A stretch of 64,000 nt of DNA from Laetiporus sulphureus 93-53 (GCF_001632365.1 NW_024468511.1:487550-551549), one strand, 5' to 3'; shown: positions 48,736-60,530, counted from the first letter of the stretch. A program made the numbers and translations. The notes: generated by a model not told the origin, from the sequence alone.

Positions 48736-49713
48736 ATGATCTCTAGTGAGATGTCCGCCATCGACGACACTTCCGCTCCCCCACGGGTCATCTCTCCTCT
48801 CGAATTCGAGATCGCGTGCTTCCTAGCCGCCCTGCCTGCAATGCTCTCAACTCCGGACTCCTTGCCAGCCAGCCCCAACTTCGAAGTCAACAAGATAGAT
48901 GAGCCCATCGCGGTCACTCGGGCCACCGACGGAGACGCCATCAACGACGGTGGCGTGGCCAGTCTCATCGAGGCACAGGATAACAAGACCAAAGTCAGTC
49001 GCTCCAAAGCGTCTTCGGAGACCCCTGCTCCGTCCACCGCTGCCGACAACAATGGGTGCTCAGATGAAAACAAGGAAGAGAATGCCCCAGCCCCTTTGAT
49101 ATTGGCCCATAGCATCGACGCCGAGACCAGTGGTCCGAAACCTACGCTAGCTCCGCTAAGTAGCAACATCCTACATAGACTACGTCCTCGGAAACGTCTC
49201 GAGATTTCGGCTTCCCCAAAGCCCGTCAAGGCTCGTACTGGTTCTCAAGCTAAGGCGAAGATGGATTATGGCAAGGTCCCGCGTAGGATGCAAGCTAGCC
49301 CGTCACAGGTACACATTATGATGAGGGTCTATAAGGAAGTCACTCCGCACCCGGACCAAGTGTGGGCAAAATTGATCGCCAATGCAACGCGGTAGTAAGT
49401 CGCTTTCGCAAGCTGCAGCTCCGCACAGAGTTCCTCATCGTGTATCGTCGACAGTCCTGCAGAGAAGGTTTTAAAGTGGTTTTCCGACAAGCGAGAAGTC
49501 GATTCCAGCGAAAATGGCAAATTTCTCTCCCTGCTTTCGCCTGCTCATCTGCAGGCGGTCGTTATTGACGGCAGGGAAATTAAGGTGTATGCTCGGAGGG
49601 CCATAGAAGGGCCATGGACAGCCACTAAGTTCCAGAAGATCCTCGATGACATTATCGAACGTCAGCGGCAGACGTACGAGCAGCAGAAGGCGCGGGAGTT
49701 GAACGATGGATAA
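48736..49713 (+). CDS. Divergent homeodomain protein
   Basis: Two exons join across an intron at 49395-49454, giving 305 residues. The N-terminal 180 residues are Ser/Ala/Pro/Glu-rich and probably disordered, with a basic patch (LRPRKR). From about residue 181 to 235 lies a homeodomain-like fold: helix 1 SPSQVHIMMRVYKEV, helix 2 DQVWAKLIANATR and recognition helix PAEKVLKWFSDKRE. The invariant Trp48, Phe49 and Arg53 are present, but position 51, nearly always Asn, is Asp. The intron falls exactly before helix 3. The C-terminus carries a charged helix (KILDDIIERQRQTYEQQK). DNA binding is inferred from fold, and loss of Asn51 makes it doubtful. It is a single gene, not a divergent HD1/HD2 mating pair. 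Confidence 0.72.
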
Positions 49714-50274
49714 CGGTTCTCCGCAACGAATATTTTGCAAGTTACCTGTTTTCCTTGTCTGCTTCACACTGTCTTGGTTTCGGATGTGCTCCTCTACACA
49801 CTGCTATTTTTTTCCCTGCTCTTTTTGCTTGGTTTCCTGATGGATCCTCACTTGAAAAGATACGTACGCCAATCGACCACGACAGCCATGACCTACTATG
49901 TGAGATCTCTTGAACCCACATTCATCCGCTGCAAACAGTGTTTTACATAGCAGGAAATCATAATCTCTGAGTATTAGGTCTCAATGTTGACCGTGATTTC
50001 TTTGTCTCGTTGCGAGACTCAGCGATGGAATAAATCACTCGCATGGAGATGCGGGTCCTCAGTACATGCCCACCGCTATCAGAGTTCACAGGAGTCAGCT
50101 GAACCGCCACGCGCCGGCAGTGAGCTACTAATCGAGTATGCCATTCTTACGAAGTAGTTCTTTTGTAGTAGCTTCTCAAGCTGTCATCGAGTAAGAGGAG
50201 AATCGCACGTTCCATGAGTGGCTTGACAGACCTGTGACTGCACATTCGCAATCTTTTCTGCCAGGAAGCTGAAT
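49714..50274. other. Intergenic, no gene seen
   Basis: This follows the homeodomain gene and precedes the helicase relic. A T-rich 3' UTR-like part comes first; nothing else is recognisable. Confidence 0.45.
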
Positions 50275-50600
50275 TCAATTAGCGGAACTTCCGCTCAAAT
50301 ACCGTAGGAACCCAAGCTCACTCGGCAGCAGGAACATCAAGCTTCTCCCCACCTTGTCCGCATGGGCAGTTCGACCTCGGGCACGATGAATATAGTCACG
50401 CGGGTCGTCCGGCGGATCATATTGATTTCGATTGAAGCGTCTGGCGCGGACACGGATCCCGGCCCTGCCCGTGTCGAGCTGGTTCCCGCTCAGCACTTCA
50501 CAGTGCTCCTGGAAAAAGGTTTCCGAGGCCTGAGCCCGGACTGCCCGCATAAGGTGCTCAAAATAGATCGGGATACCAGGTGACTTTTTTCTCTCACGCG
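50275..50600 (-). pseudogene. Relic of a DEAD-box RNA helicase (Has1/DDX18-like)
   Basis: The minus-strand frame contains [20 protein letters not shown] followed by a [16 protein letters not shown] segment. This matches helicase motif VI and the stretch after it in Has1-type DEAD-box proteins, where the motif normally reads HRVGRTAR. An extra residue inside the motif and several small deletions upstream destroy the preceding motif V region. The relic ends soon after with a stop. No motifs I-IV are visible nearby. It looks like a decayed partial copy of a gene that should exist intact elsewhere. The Has1 assignment is an inference from the DPPDDPR..IHR segment. Confidence 0.68.
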
Positions 50601-51108
50601 AATCGATGTGGACCCGAGTTGAAGATATCCGCGCAACCCATGTTTCGCCGACTCGCTGCATCAAATCGGGTACACGCGCTATGAGTATACCAAGGGACAA
50701 ACGTGTTACGTTTAGCTTCTGGTTTGCGATTGAACCAAGGGGTAGTTCTAGCCGAGGGTACTGATGTGCCAGCAAGGGCAGTTTGGGAAGGCCTTCGAAA
50801 GTAACACTGGCAAAAGTAACCCGAAAATGCTACACCAATTCTCTAACGGCAGATAATGGGCCGCGCATTGGTGGCCACAAAGTCGCAGGGTCCAATGAGC
50901 GCAGCCTTTCCGAGCGGAGCAGGTAGGATCCGGGCGAGGAGGCGAATCGTGAGGACTCGGAGGAAAGAGGCGGAACGGCCACGTGATCGCGAGCCGCTCG
51001 ATGCGCGTCTGTTCGCGCTAAGGAAGGCAACTACTTGCTTCGCGCCGTGTTGACACGACCACCTCGAACTTAGCCGCACAAGTCCATCCGACTTGTGACC
51101 ATGGACGG
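50601..51108. other. Region upstream of FDH
   Basis: No gene is seen. The minus-strand ORF of the helicase relic extends to 50775 without recognisable sequence. This stretch should include distal FDH regulatory DNA. Confidence 0.4.
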
Positions 51109-51115
51109 TATAAAA
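51109..51115 (+). promoter_or_regulatory. TATA box of FDH
   Basis: TATAAAA lies 97 bases before the FDH ATG, which itself sits in a good initiation context (GCCACCATGT). A clear TATA box fits a strongly regulated or highly expressed gene. Confidence 0.65.
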
Positions 51116-51205
51116 GACGAGACAGGATGGAGAGTCCTGTCCACAGCTCTCCTCGCAAAAACTCCTCCGATCCTACCTTCAAACGACCACTTGTGATTCG
51201 CCACC

Positions 51206-52763
51206 ATGTTCGCACGACTTGCTCGCATCCCTGGCCCGCTTGCATCCTCTCGGTCCCTGTCTCATAGCATCCCATCTTCCAGTGCCTCATGGAGTCGGGG
51301 AATGAAGGTTGGCAACGTTTGTCCATGATGATGCATGTAGAATTTGACGATTGATCGTTTAGGTGTTGGCTATCCTCTACCGCGGCGGTGATGCTGCGAA
51401 GCAAGAGCCTCGTCTGCTCGGCACTGTCGAGAATGAAGTGTGTATTGGAAAGTCGTCATACTGCACCATACTCACCATAGCTTACAGCTCGGCCTGCGCA
51501 AGTGGCTTGAGTCCGAGGGCCACGAGTTCATCGTCAGTGGCTCCCCGAATGCATGTTGAGCAGTATGCTAATTTACAAAGCATAGGTCACAGATAGCAAG
51601 GATGGGCCTAACAGTGACCTTGACAAGCATATTGAGGATGTGAGCATTTTATCTTAGGGCCATCTCCTTCATTAGCTCACAAAATGCAGGCAGAAATAGT
51701 CATTACGACTCCTTTCCATCCCGGGTATATCACCCGTGACCTAATTAAAAAGGTTTGTTGTATATCGCCGATCTACCGTGGACTCGTGCTCACCGCTTCC
51801 GTCGCAGGCCAAGAACCTGAAAGTGTGCGTCACCGCCGGTGTCGGCTCCGACCATGTCGACTTGAACGCCGCCGTCGAGCGCAAGATCCAAGTGCTCGAG
51901 GTGACCGGCTCCAATGTGACCTCAGTCGCCGAGCACGTCGTCATGAGCATCTTGCTTCTCGTGCGCAACTTTGTCCCGGCACACGAGATGATCGAGCGCG
52001 GCGATTGGCAGGTCTCCGAGATCGCACGTAATGCGTACGACCTCGAGGGTAAGGTCATCGGTACGATTGGTGCGGGCCGCATCGGCTACCGTGTCCTGGA
52101 GCGTCTCCTGCCTTTCGGCACGAAGGAGCACCTCTATCATGATTACGCCTCGCTGTCAGCTGGTACGTTTGCGACTCTTCCTATAGCTGAATTTTGTCAT
52201 CCTGAATGGCCTCTTCTTTCCTTCAGAGGCCGAGAAGGCAGTGAACGCTCGCCGTGTGCAGGACCTCAAGGACATGGTATCGCAGTGCGACGTTGTCACC
52301 GTCAATTGCCCGCTCCATGAAGGCACCAAAGGCCTCATCAATGCCGAAGTTCTCAGTCATTTCAAGAAGGTAACGTAACCTTTCTATACCTCCTCGCCAT
52401 GGTCCACTCAACGCCTCTCCTCCGTAGGGCGCATGGCTCGTCAACACCGCGCGCGGAGCCATCTGCGACAAAGACGCCGTCGCCGCCGCGCTGAAGAGCG
52501 GCCAGCTCTCCGGCTACGCCGGCGACGTGTGGAACGTGCAGCCCGCGCCGCGCGACCACATCTGGCGCACAATGAAGAACCCGCTTGGCGGTGGCAACGG
52601 CATGGTACCGCACTACTCTGGCACGACGCTCGATGCGCAGGCGCGCTACGCGGCGGGTACGCGTGCGATCCTTGAGAACTATCTCACTGGTAAGCCGCAG
52701 AAGCCGGCGGACGTCATTGTAGGCGTTGGCAAGTACGAGACGAAGTCGTACGGCCAGCGATAG
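51206..52763 (+). CDS. FDH: NAD-dependent formate dehydrogenase
   Basis: FDH oxidises formate to CO2 with reduction of NAD+. In wood-decay fungi it disposes of formate formed from oxalate. About seven exons are read. The N-terminus ([20 protein letters not shown]) is rich in Arg and Ser, without acidic residues, and looks like a mitochondrial presequence. The mature part begins [12 protein letters not shown]. Landmarks are [11 protein letters not shown], the NAD-binding [42 protein letters not shown] (catalytic Arg) and [14 protein letters not shown], plus [15 protein letters not shown] with the catalytic His. It ends [10 protein letters not shown] at TAG 52761. All active-site residues are present. 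Intron 1 has a weak GTTGGC donor. Confidence 0.95.
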
Positions 52764-53221
52764 AGGGAAATATTGAGTATGCGCTGCTATGGGAGACACA
52801 GGCCAATATGTTCATATGCTAGCTTCTATTGTACATTGTACTAATGGTTGAGGGTAATGTGCCGTGTGGCGACTCGGACTTCACTCCATTCGATGCTCCC
52901 TGTCGAGCTGCATTCTCTGTCTTGCAAATTGACCAGCATGTAAATCCATAAGGTAACATCACTACAATGATACAGGTGGCACTGGAGCTATATTACAGAT
53001 AGTGACAATGACAGCGGACTCGGAAAGGAAAACGGTCTTTAAAGATAGCAACATATGTCAGACATAAGTACACGGAGAATGAACAACAGACGCGTGCCCT
53101 GGAGCTCATTGCCACAAGGCGGAATGCAGATCCAATATGCACGACGGTCATCAGTATATGTAGGCTGTCGTATAGGGTAGCGAAGATGCTCGCGAGATCG
53201 ATGAGAACCGCATTCTCCACG
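52764..53221. other. Intergenic between convergent FDH and RIF1-like gene
   Basis: This holds two facing 3' ends. An ORF on the minus strand runs into it from the RIF1-like gene but has no conserved sequence. No other gene is seen. Confidence 0.5.
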
Positions 53222-56200
53222 TCATTCCGATTGATCTTGCATCGGAACGTCAGCGTCAGACCCACGCACTCCCCGTGAGCATCTGTCGGCCACGACGCTC
53301 TCCATATCATGTAGGAGTTTCTTTGCCGCTTGAAATTCGTCCATGGACATAGGTGAGACGTCTTTCCGCAAGTCGGTCAGCGCTCGTCTAAGAACGTTCA
53401 ACCTCCCGGACGTGGATGATATCCTGGAGTAGTGGGTCTCTGGGTATATGGGGAGCTCCTCGTCACCTTGGCTGGATGGGATTACTTCCGACTCGTCGAT
53501 GAGTGAATTGTGGTAATACGTTCGTACATAAGGTTTCAGTTGCTGGCTCTGCAACAGCGGCTTAGATGACACACCGCCCTGATCTTCACATCATGTTACC
53601 ATACTGTGTGAAAGCAAACGCAAATGGAACTTACCAGGTGCATGCGAAGTATCTCGTTGAACGTGTTTCACCTCGTCGGGATCGACTTCTGCCTCCCATG
53701 TGGCATAATCGTCTGAGGGAGGCGATGATGCACTGTGGGCTTCAGCAGGATCTTCTGCATAATTGTAGATCGGTATCTCTGGACTCAGACTCTGGGGTCT
53801 GTGAGCTGGAGAAAAGTTTGGTGATTGAGACATTCGATTCCTTTGTCCTGCACCGGTTGGTGGCTCATCGGCAGTATGTCTGAAAGCATCAGGTCCCCGG
53901 ACACTGTGGGAGCGCTGGTGAATCGTGTCCTCTGCGGAGATGACAGGTTGATGTTCGACTTTGTCACCAGCAATGTTCTCCGCGTGTTCTCTTTGTTCTT
54001 GTTGTGAAGCCGATGATAGTCGTAATCGCTTTGGACCCACTGTTTTCGAGTAGAGACTAGAACATTCCGCTCGAGGTCGGCCCTCGTCTTCCAGAACGCG
54101 CTTTTTGCCTTTCACTGACGTAGGAATTATTCTGGTACTCGAGTGTCCTACCCACGAAGGTCCAGAGCCGGATGCTTGACAATCTGGAGCACTAATTGAA
54201 GAGCCTCCAGGACGTATGCCTCTGTCGTCGGGCACGGTTGAGCTTCCCTTGCGCAGTCGCTGTAAATCCTGAGCGTTATTCTTGCCCGTCTCCTTCGTTG
54301 TAGAATCATCGTTTACGACTTCAGGCATAACCTTGACAGTCTTTGCCGAAACTATAGAAGATTCGTGCGCTGAGTGTAGCGTGGAGACTATGTTGCTGCC
54401 CAGATTCTTGCGGGCGTCAGTGAACTCAGTATCGTCCTCTGTCTTGCCACCTTCGTCTAGCGGTTGAATGTTCATGGTCGGGTGTTCCCGAGGCTGGCTC
54501 TCGTCAGCACCCTGAGTTTCAGGCACAACTTCCTGGACGACAAGTTTGCGTTGAGAATCGCACATGCATGTGATATTATAAACTCACGTCCTCTTCATTC
54601 TCTGGGTTTGTTGATTGTGAAGCATCTGAGACATCCAGAGGCACGCTGTCGCCGAAGACAACATGAAACGTCAACAAGACCTGCTTGATGTCGTCCGGAA
54701 GGATGCTGGTCGAAGAGCCTAATCCTGGCTGGATACGCATCCAGAACGTTCTGAAGGCGATGGGCCCAAGGGCTGGAGGGGGTATGCGACAAAATGCGGA
54801 GACGAAAAATGGTGCTAGAGAATGGAGGGTATCAACGGAAAACGGTAGTTCTCGCATGAGATCAAGGGCGATTTGATAAAGACGAACAATCTTAGGTGAG
54901 ATCTTCAGCTCAAGCCATCGCTATGGTGCATTATACACTCACGATGTCATTGTACTCTTGTGCCAAGAGGATCTCGCTCTCATCGCGGATCCATACAGAT
55001 AGACCATCGGAGATTGAACAGACTACTGATCCCAGCAGAGTCCGGGGACAACGCTGGAAAACCTGTGCGAGAAGTCGAAATATTTCAAGCACATTGTGAT
55101 ACTGCTCTTGTCGGATTCCATAAACGTCACTTAAAAAGTTGTCCACTTGAGCGAGCAGCTTGTCTGGTATAGTGTCTGTCTCATGGAGCTCGAGGTGAGA
55201 TAACATGATAGGAATTGTATTAGGGTTCGAGAATGATCTGGAGGGACGTTAGTCAATCCTATTAGCCGAAACAGCGTCACTGACCGCTCAGGAGCTTCGG
55301 TAATATGTGACATTAATGTTCGCAGCACTTGAGCCGAATGCACTGATGATGCTTGAGCGCATTTAACGGCAATCTCAAGTAAGCGTTTCCAGATCTCCAG
55401 TTCGTCATTCGACATTGACCATGAGCTGAATCTATGTCAGACACAGTTTCGACATACAGGATAGCCTAAAGCACGTACCAAAGTGGAAACGAAAGTGTGT
55501 AAACCTGATCATGCCATGAAGGCTTCATGTCACAAGACACCCAAGCCGTCGCTATTCTGAACCATAAGTATCGCTTCAGGTCACCTTCAGTTTGCTTCTT
55601 CTGGCTTATTACTAGCTTATATAGCAGCTCCGTAGAACTCGTGCAAATCAGCGCAGCAGATAGCTCTCCCCAGCATGCTTTGGTATCGTCATCTTCCAGA
55701 TCGAATTGTTGGCTGACCACCGCAAACAAGAGGGATTCTGCCATTCCAGCGAGCCAACTGGCAGCGAATACACTCTTCACAACCTTCCAGAGCTGGCTGA
55801 CAAGCGTTAATGCGACACATTGTGACTTTGAGGAAGTATGAAAGACATCGTTTGATGTGAGAATCTCGTGCAAAGTGCTCAGCACTCGGCGCGATACATC
55901 AGGTACGGTCGTTAGGTGGCCATGCTCTTGAGTCAGTTGCGCCTGTGCTAGCAGAAGCGACTGCCAAGTCTGCATTAGATCCCCCTATACGCAGTGATAA
56001 GCACAGATAAGCAAAAGCGAAGAAAGGACTCACGGAGAGAACAAATGAACGCTCCGACGTATTGATCGATCTGCGCACACACTGCATCCAGATATCGAGC
56101 AATGCATCCCAATTCTGGATGATTTCCGCCTCAGTCAATTGTAGCAAAACAGTCACGTCAGGAAGAGCAAAGTTAGCTGCAAGAGCGTTCAACTGCTCTT

Positions 56201-57854
56201 TATTGGAATGCAGGATAGTGCCGTCGAACAGCTCCGCCACCAGAGTTTTAGGCAATCGGACGTGGTCCTGAACAGCAACGGAAGACGAGCCGATGGCGCT
56301 GGTAAGTCTGGCCAAAATCGCTCGACCCTGCATGTGCACAGGGTCGTCTTTATCATTCACCGAGGCATTAACAACTTCAAGCACCTTGGACAGTTCTCGG
56401 GCTTCGGGAGTCGTTGTGTGTGAGCGGCTAGACTCCGCAGCGGAATTCATCAGAGTGTCAATTAGCAAGATGGGTATTTCGCCGCGATGTTCCTGGTTCA
56501 CGAATTGGAAGGCTCGGTGCGTCCGGTCAGTCGATATCCCTTTACGGCGCTGGGTTGATTCCGCTTGTTGTTCGATGTGAGATAGCGCCCAGACAAGACA
56601 CCTCCAAACACATCGATGTAAAAATGTGGTGATGAGCCGCTTGGGATGCGCAGACACGTTCAGCAATTCGATGACGAGCTGCAATGTGGGCTCATGCGTG
56701 AATGTGTTCTCTTCTGACAAGGTTATGATGCAGGAAAGGGTTACAAATGCCCACGGCTGTCTATATCCTGCAGCGTCTTTTCCAGACGTTTGAATCGTCC
56801 GCGCGAGAAAGTCGGAGAGGGGTCGAGGTCCCTTCAGTTTCTTCGCTGCTGCTTCAATGAATGTAGACACATGGTATTTGATGACGTTGCGAACATGTTC
56901 GTAGGACGAGCTCATACAGGATGAGAGCGCGAGAACATATGCGCCTAGAGCATCTGCCGCATGAGTTTGCACACGTGTGGAGGATGAGAGGATGCCAGCT
57001 AATACGAGCGGCAAAATGTTGGCGAACGGATTGAGGAAGACAGAAGCGTGCATTCTCATTAGATTGCAGAACATCTATCAAAATTGAGCGTGAATCCCCT
57101 TATACGATATTCTCCGAGTGGCAGACTGACCTTGAGACCATCAAGCACACAAATCTCGTTGCCAGAACGCTCCATTGCGCTTTTGCATACAGATGTCAAT
57201 TGTGAACGCCTCGCACGTAGGGTCGCCACGGGAAGTCGCATACTTGACAAAGCCAAATATGCCAGAGCACGTATCTTCTGCTCACTTGGAATGGGCAAGA
57301 AATGTGCAGAAGCAACTTTTGAGACCAGATCGAGGAGTTCAAATATGTTAGCTTCTGTGGTCCTGTCAGTCATACGCCTCGGTTATAGATGCAGATACCT
57401 TGCCTGATAGCAATGAGGACAAAGCCGGTAGTCGAAGGATGTCAGATAGTAGATGCAGTGCGTGTTGACAGACCAGAGACATGTCTTTGGCGTACTTTAT
57501 GTCTTCTTCACGATAGTTAGCTTCCAATGTGCTTGCAGATTGCTCAGTCAGTCTGTCGCTTTGGGACGAATCAGGGATTGGTTCGACTGATGCACAATGG
57601 ATGTCTCTCCGAAGACATTTGACAATGACATCTGCATGCTGCCCAAGGAGATCTAATGAGGGAGCAAGCCGCCTATCGTTAGGCAAGAATGGGAATATCA
57701 TCTTCAACCTTGCAGAGAGCGTATTGTATGCCTCAGCAATGTCATGATAGGAGAGATGATCGCTGCTAAGTGATGATTGCAAAGTGGCTAACGGCCCTCT
57801 GTACAGGGAGACGATCCTTTTGCTGTCCAGACGCGGCGTTGAGTCCGATGTCAT
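53222..57854 (-). CDS. RIF1: RIF1-like protein (telomere and replication-timing factor)
   Basis: This is a large, mostly helical protein over about ten exons. The N-terminal half consists of HEAT-like repeats, for example FANILPLVLAGILSSS and THAADALGAYVLALSSC, with the segment LKGPRPLSDFLARTI and a WAFVTLSCIITLSEEN block. This order is typical of the Rif1 N-terminal domain. The C-terminal half (exon at about 53640-54565) is Ser/Glu-rich and disordered, with a basic KGKKRVLEDEGR patch. The final exon ends MQDQSE at 53222. Rif1 recruits protein phosphatase 1 to restrain origin firing; I did not see a clear RVxF or SILK docking site, so that part is unverified. The start was put at 57854 (MTSDSTPRL); an in-frame Met at 57977 is possible. 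Confidence 0.78.
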
Positions 57855-58482
57855 TTGAACAGGTTTCGAAGTCTTTGATGGGAACAGAACAGCCGAAGAA
57901 AAAGGAGGGGAGAGGGAGGGACAGGTATAGAGAGATCTATGATCTCTTGAGTTCGATGGCCGAATGGGATGCTGCACTGGAGGTCATCAAGCGGCCATAT
58001 CTCATCTTGAAGTTGCTGGATGCAACATTTAGTGAGATTGCCAAGTATTTTCTGCTACAAGTTCGAGGGTGGCGGCACGGACCGGGATAGTAATAGTGGC
58101 CAAGTTGAATTAAATGAGCCACATAGATCCTTGCAGGTATCAATCGGCGTCGGCCACTACACAACTTCAGGTTATGCAGGAGGCCCGAGAAGAACTGGCT
58201 TATCGATTTTGCCGGGATTTGGACAACAGTGAGCTCTGTGCAGAACGAGAGACAGGAGGAAATCTTTAGTTACGGTGGCAATCCCCACAGTTTCTCAAAG
58301 TTAGCGCCCTTGTGCACAAGCGCCGGCATCGCGGCATCAGGCGCGGTCACGTGAGTGACGCGCTCAGGATTCAGCGCCACGCGGCGGTTGTACTTGGGTG
58401 AAGAGGCGTCAAGCGCCGGTTCCAAATGACAACGATGCCAACTGTATTCGCAGGGAATAATATATTACATGTTAAGATACAT
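57855..58482. other. Intergenic, no gene seen
   Basis: This contains the RIF1-like promoter and the region downstream of a decayed gene. No recognisable coding sequence was seen. Confidence 0.45.
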
Positions 58483-59370
58483 CTACACTAAGCCGTGGAA
58501 GGCTTCTTCCATTTCATCTCGAGAACCCGCCCAGACAACCGGTCCTTGTTCCGTCGCCGCACTCGGTCTACCGCAGGGTAAGTCTTTGATTCGCCAAGAG
58601 ACAAAAACATCGCCGACTGTCTGGGTGCGTGCGTTGTCGAAAACGAGGTAAAGACATCCATCATCGTGGAAGAAGCGTTGTCGGTGAGGGCAGCTCCAGC
58701 GAGTGCAAGAGACGCTGCAGATGTCATCGAACGAGAAACCTCGGCCCTCGTACTTTCTCCTCGCGGGGAGTGCGTTACCGGTGATGGTGGGCGAGCAAAT
58801 ACCGCGATGTTTCAGAACATGTGTGGGATATGCGGACAGGATAGCGTCAGCGGAGATCGCGTTCAAGATGATAGTCAACCAAAAAACATAGCGGGTAGAA
58901 GGCCGACTCGTTGTGGCTACGCATAAGATCGACGCGGATGTTTGATCCGATGATTCGAGCTATGCGGTCCATTCCCTGGTCAGACCAGGGATACGGATGC
59001 TCCTCATTCTCCTCGTCCGATCTATCGATGACGGCTTCGACCGCGTAACCCGGTAAGTTGCTCATGTAGTCGAGTACCACATCTCATTGACTGTGTGGCG
59101 TGTAAAGATCGTAGTCGTTCGGCTGACACGAAGCGTCGACGAGTAGCAGTCTGGCAGCAGCGGAACCGGATAGTATGGTGCCGTGGGGAGAGATGACAAT
59201 GTATGTGGATCCGAACGTGGATTGGAAGGCATCTGATCGACCGATGGACTGCATACGCGAAAGATCGTAAACACCCTGGAACAAAGCCAGCAACGATGCG
59301 CAATAACATCCCGCAAAACGGTGTCTGCGGTCCAACTGCCGGTAGGGGGGGCGAGACCATGTGAGCGAGC
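58483..59370 (-). pseudogene. Decayed member of an Agaricomycete nucleotidyltransferase-like family
   Basis: Read from right to left, one frame gives a segment ISPHGTILSGSAAARLLL and then NDYDLYTPHSQ. A TGA at 59084-59086 interrupts it. The same frame continues with VVLDYMSNLPGYAVEAVIDR and then RIIGSNIRVDLMRSHNESAF. At a run of six A on the plus strand (58881-58886) the frame breaks, and the continuation lies in another frame: ILNAISADAILSAYPTHVL then RKYEGRGFSFDD. It ends at 58483. The GS...DxD arrangement resembles a minimal nucleotidyltransferase signature, an inference only. I recall this layout as a lineage-expanded family of unknown function in mushroom-forming fungi. Two independent breaks make a pseudogene the simplest reading. 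Confidence 0.6.
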
Positions 59371-59397
59371 CATGTTGGTAAGCGATGTAAAGTCAAA

Positions 59398-60231
59398 CTA
59401 GCGCGCAAGATCAATCAACGGCATATCGACAAGTACATGGTCAGTATCGACAAAAGCCATACCTATACCGCAATCGACGATGCCGACAAACATATACGCT
59501 TGCAAGCCTGTCCACGGCAGCCGTCCACTGAAAAGCAGAAGCTGGTCCAACAGCTGACGATCAAAGATGCAACACCCGTCAGAGCTGATGGAACGAAATC
59601 CATCATCTACAACGTCAAACACTGCAACAGTGGAACGGCACTCGAGGCCACACCGATGTTCAAGCAGAGCGCTTTCCAGTCCGTCTAAAGTGCACGTACG
59701 CGGACCACGTACTATACAATGCAGGAGAGCAACATCCTTTAGATGTTGAAAGGAAAACCGTCGAGCAATGAACGATAACGGAACGTCCACCGCAACGGAT
59801 CTAACATTCATTGACCATGATGAATCCTGCAAGGCCGCAAGTTGGACACCCCCAAACGTGAAAGAGGGTACAGCGATAGCAGATGGGAAGACCCAAACAA
59901 CACCGAATAATCCTGAAGGTCCGTAGAAGAACACACACAGGAGCGGTAATGTGCACCCCCCATCAGAGGGGTTGTATGACCATGAAAGCGATGCGACCGC
60001 GCAAGCTTTAAACCGTCGACCGACGACGGTGAACGACGTAGCCAACGCAAGAACTCGTGGCAGCGATGAAAAGTATAAATACCTGAAGTGAAAATTACAC
60101 ATGATTGGAAAGGCCGCGATTATGAATGTAATTAACGTACCGATAAGCGCAAAGAGATACAACAGTGACGCAACAACACGCAACGCCTTGCAGCATAACG
60201 AATATGGCCATGAACCGCGTTCAGTCAACAT
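59398..60231 (-). CDS. Orphan 277-residue ORF, putative membrane protein
   Basis: This frame is open for 277 codons at moderate GC, which is unlikely by chance. The predicted N-terminal half is hydrophobic: VVASLLYLFALIGTLITFII, then PRVLALATSFTVV and a LPLLCVFFYGPSGLFGVVWV stretch, suggesting three or four membrane segments. The C-terminal half is soluble-looking. No family is recognised. The plus strand of the same DNA also reads with a protein-like composition in pieces (for example NDNGTSTATDLTFIDHDESC from 59771), but with in-frame stops and frame changes. It is possible that the real gene was on the plus strand and the open minus frame is its shadow. Confidence 0.4.
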   Translation of the reverse strand: MLTERGSWPYSLCCKALRVVASLLYLFALIGTLITFIIAAFPIMCNFHFRYLYFSSLPRVLALATSFTVVGRRFKACAVASLSWSYNPSDGGCTLPLLCVFFYGPSGLFGVVWVFPSAIAVPSFTFGGVQLAALQDSSWSMNVRSVAVDVPLSFIARRFSFQHLKDVALLHCIVRGPRTCTLDGLESALLEHRCGLECRSTVAVFDVVDDGFRSISSDGCCIFDRQLLDQLLLFSGRLPWTGLQAYMFVGIVDCGIGMAFVDTDHVLVDMPLIDLAR

Positions 60232-60408
60232 CGTATCTGGAAAAAAGTACGGTTAATAAAAATAAGGTCAACGCGGTGATGAACAAAAATACCGTATAGT
60301 GTCAATGCAGTAGTGAATATTACAGGGTAGCTGACGTGCAACAGGAGTAGAACGAATGGAAGAGGATAGGAGAGCGGAACGACAGGGCGACGGTGGCGTG
60401 TGCATAAG

Positions 60409-60462
60409 TTACGTAACAATAAATTACGTAATCTGCAACAAACGCGTCACGTGTTCACGTGA
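60409..60462. repeat. Palindromic elements
   Basis: Two copies of the perfect palindrome TTACGTAA lie at 60409-60416 and 60424-60431. They are followed by the palindrome TCACGTGTTCACGTGA at 60447-60462, which contains two CACGTG/CACGTGA-type E-box or bZIP sites. The surroundings are AT-rich. Confidence 0.7.
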
Positions 60463-60530
60463 CCGGCGTACTGAAATAGCCAAATTGGTCATTTGGAACA
60501 CTGCGCCGCTCACTTGTCTGCCACTACCAA

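Noticed and set aside
48736..49713. Possibility that this is a mating-type HD gene
   Set aside because: No divergent HD partner and no MIP1 neighbour in the window; recognition helix is atypical.
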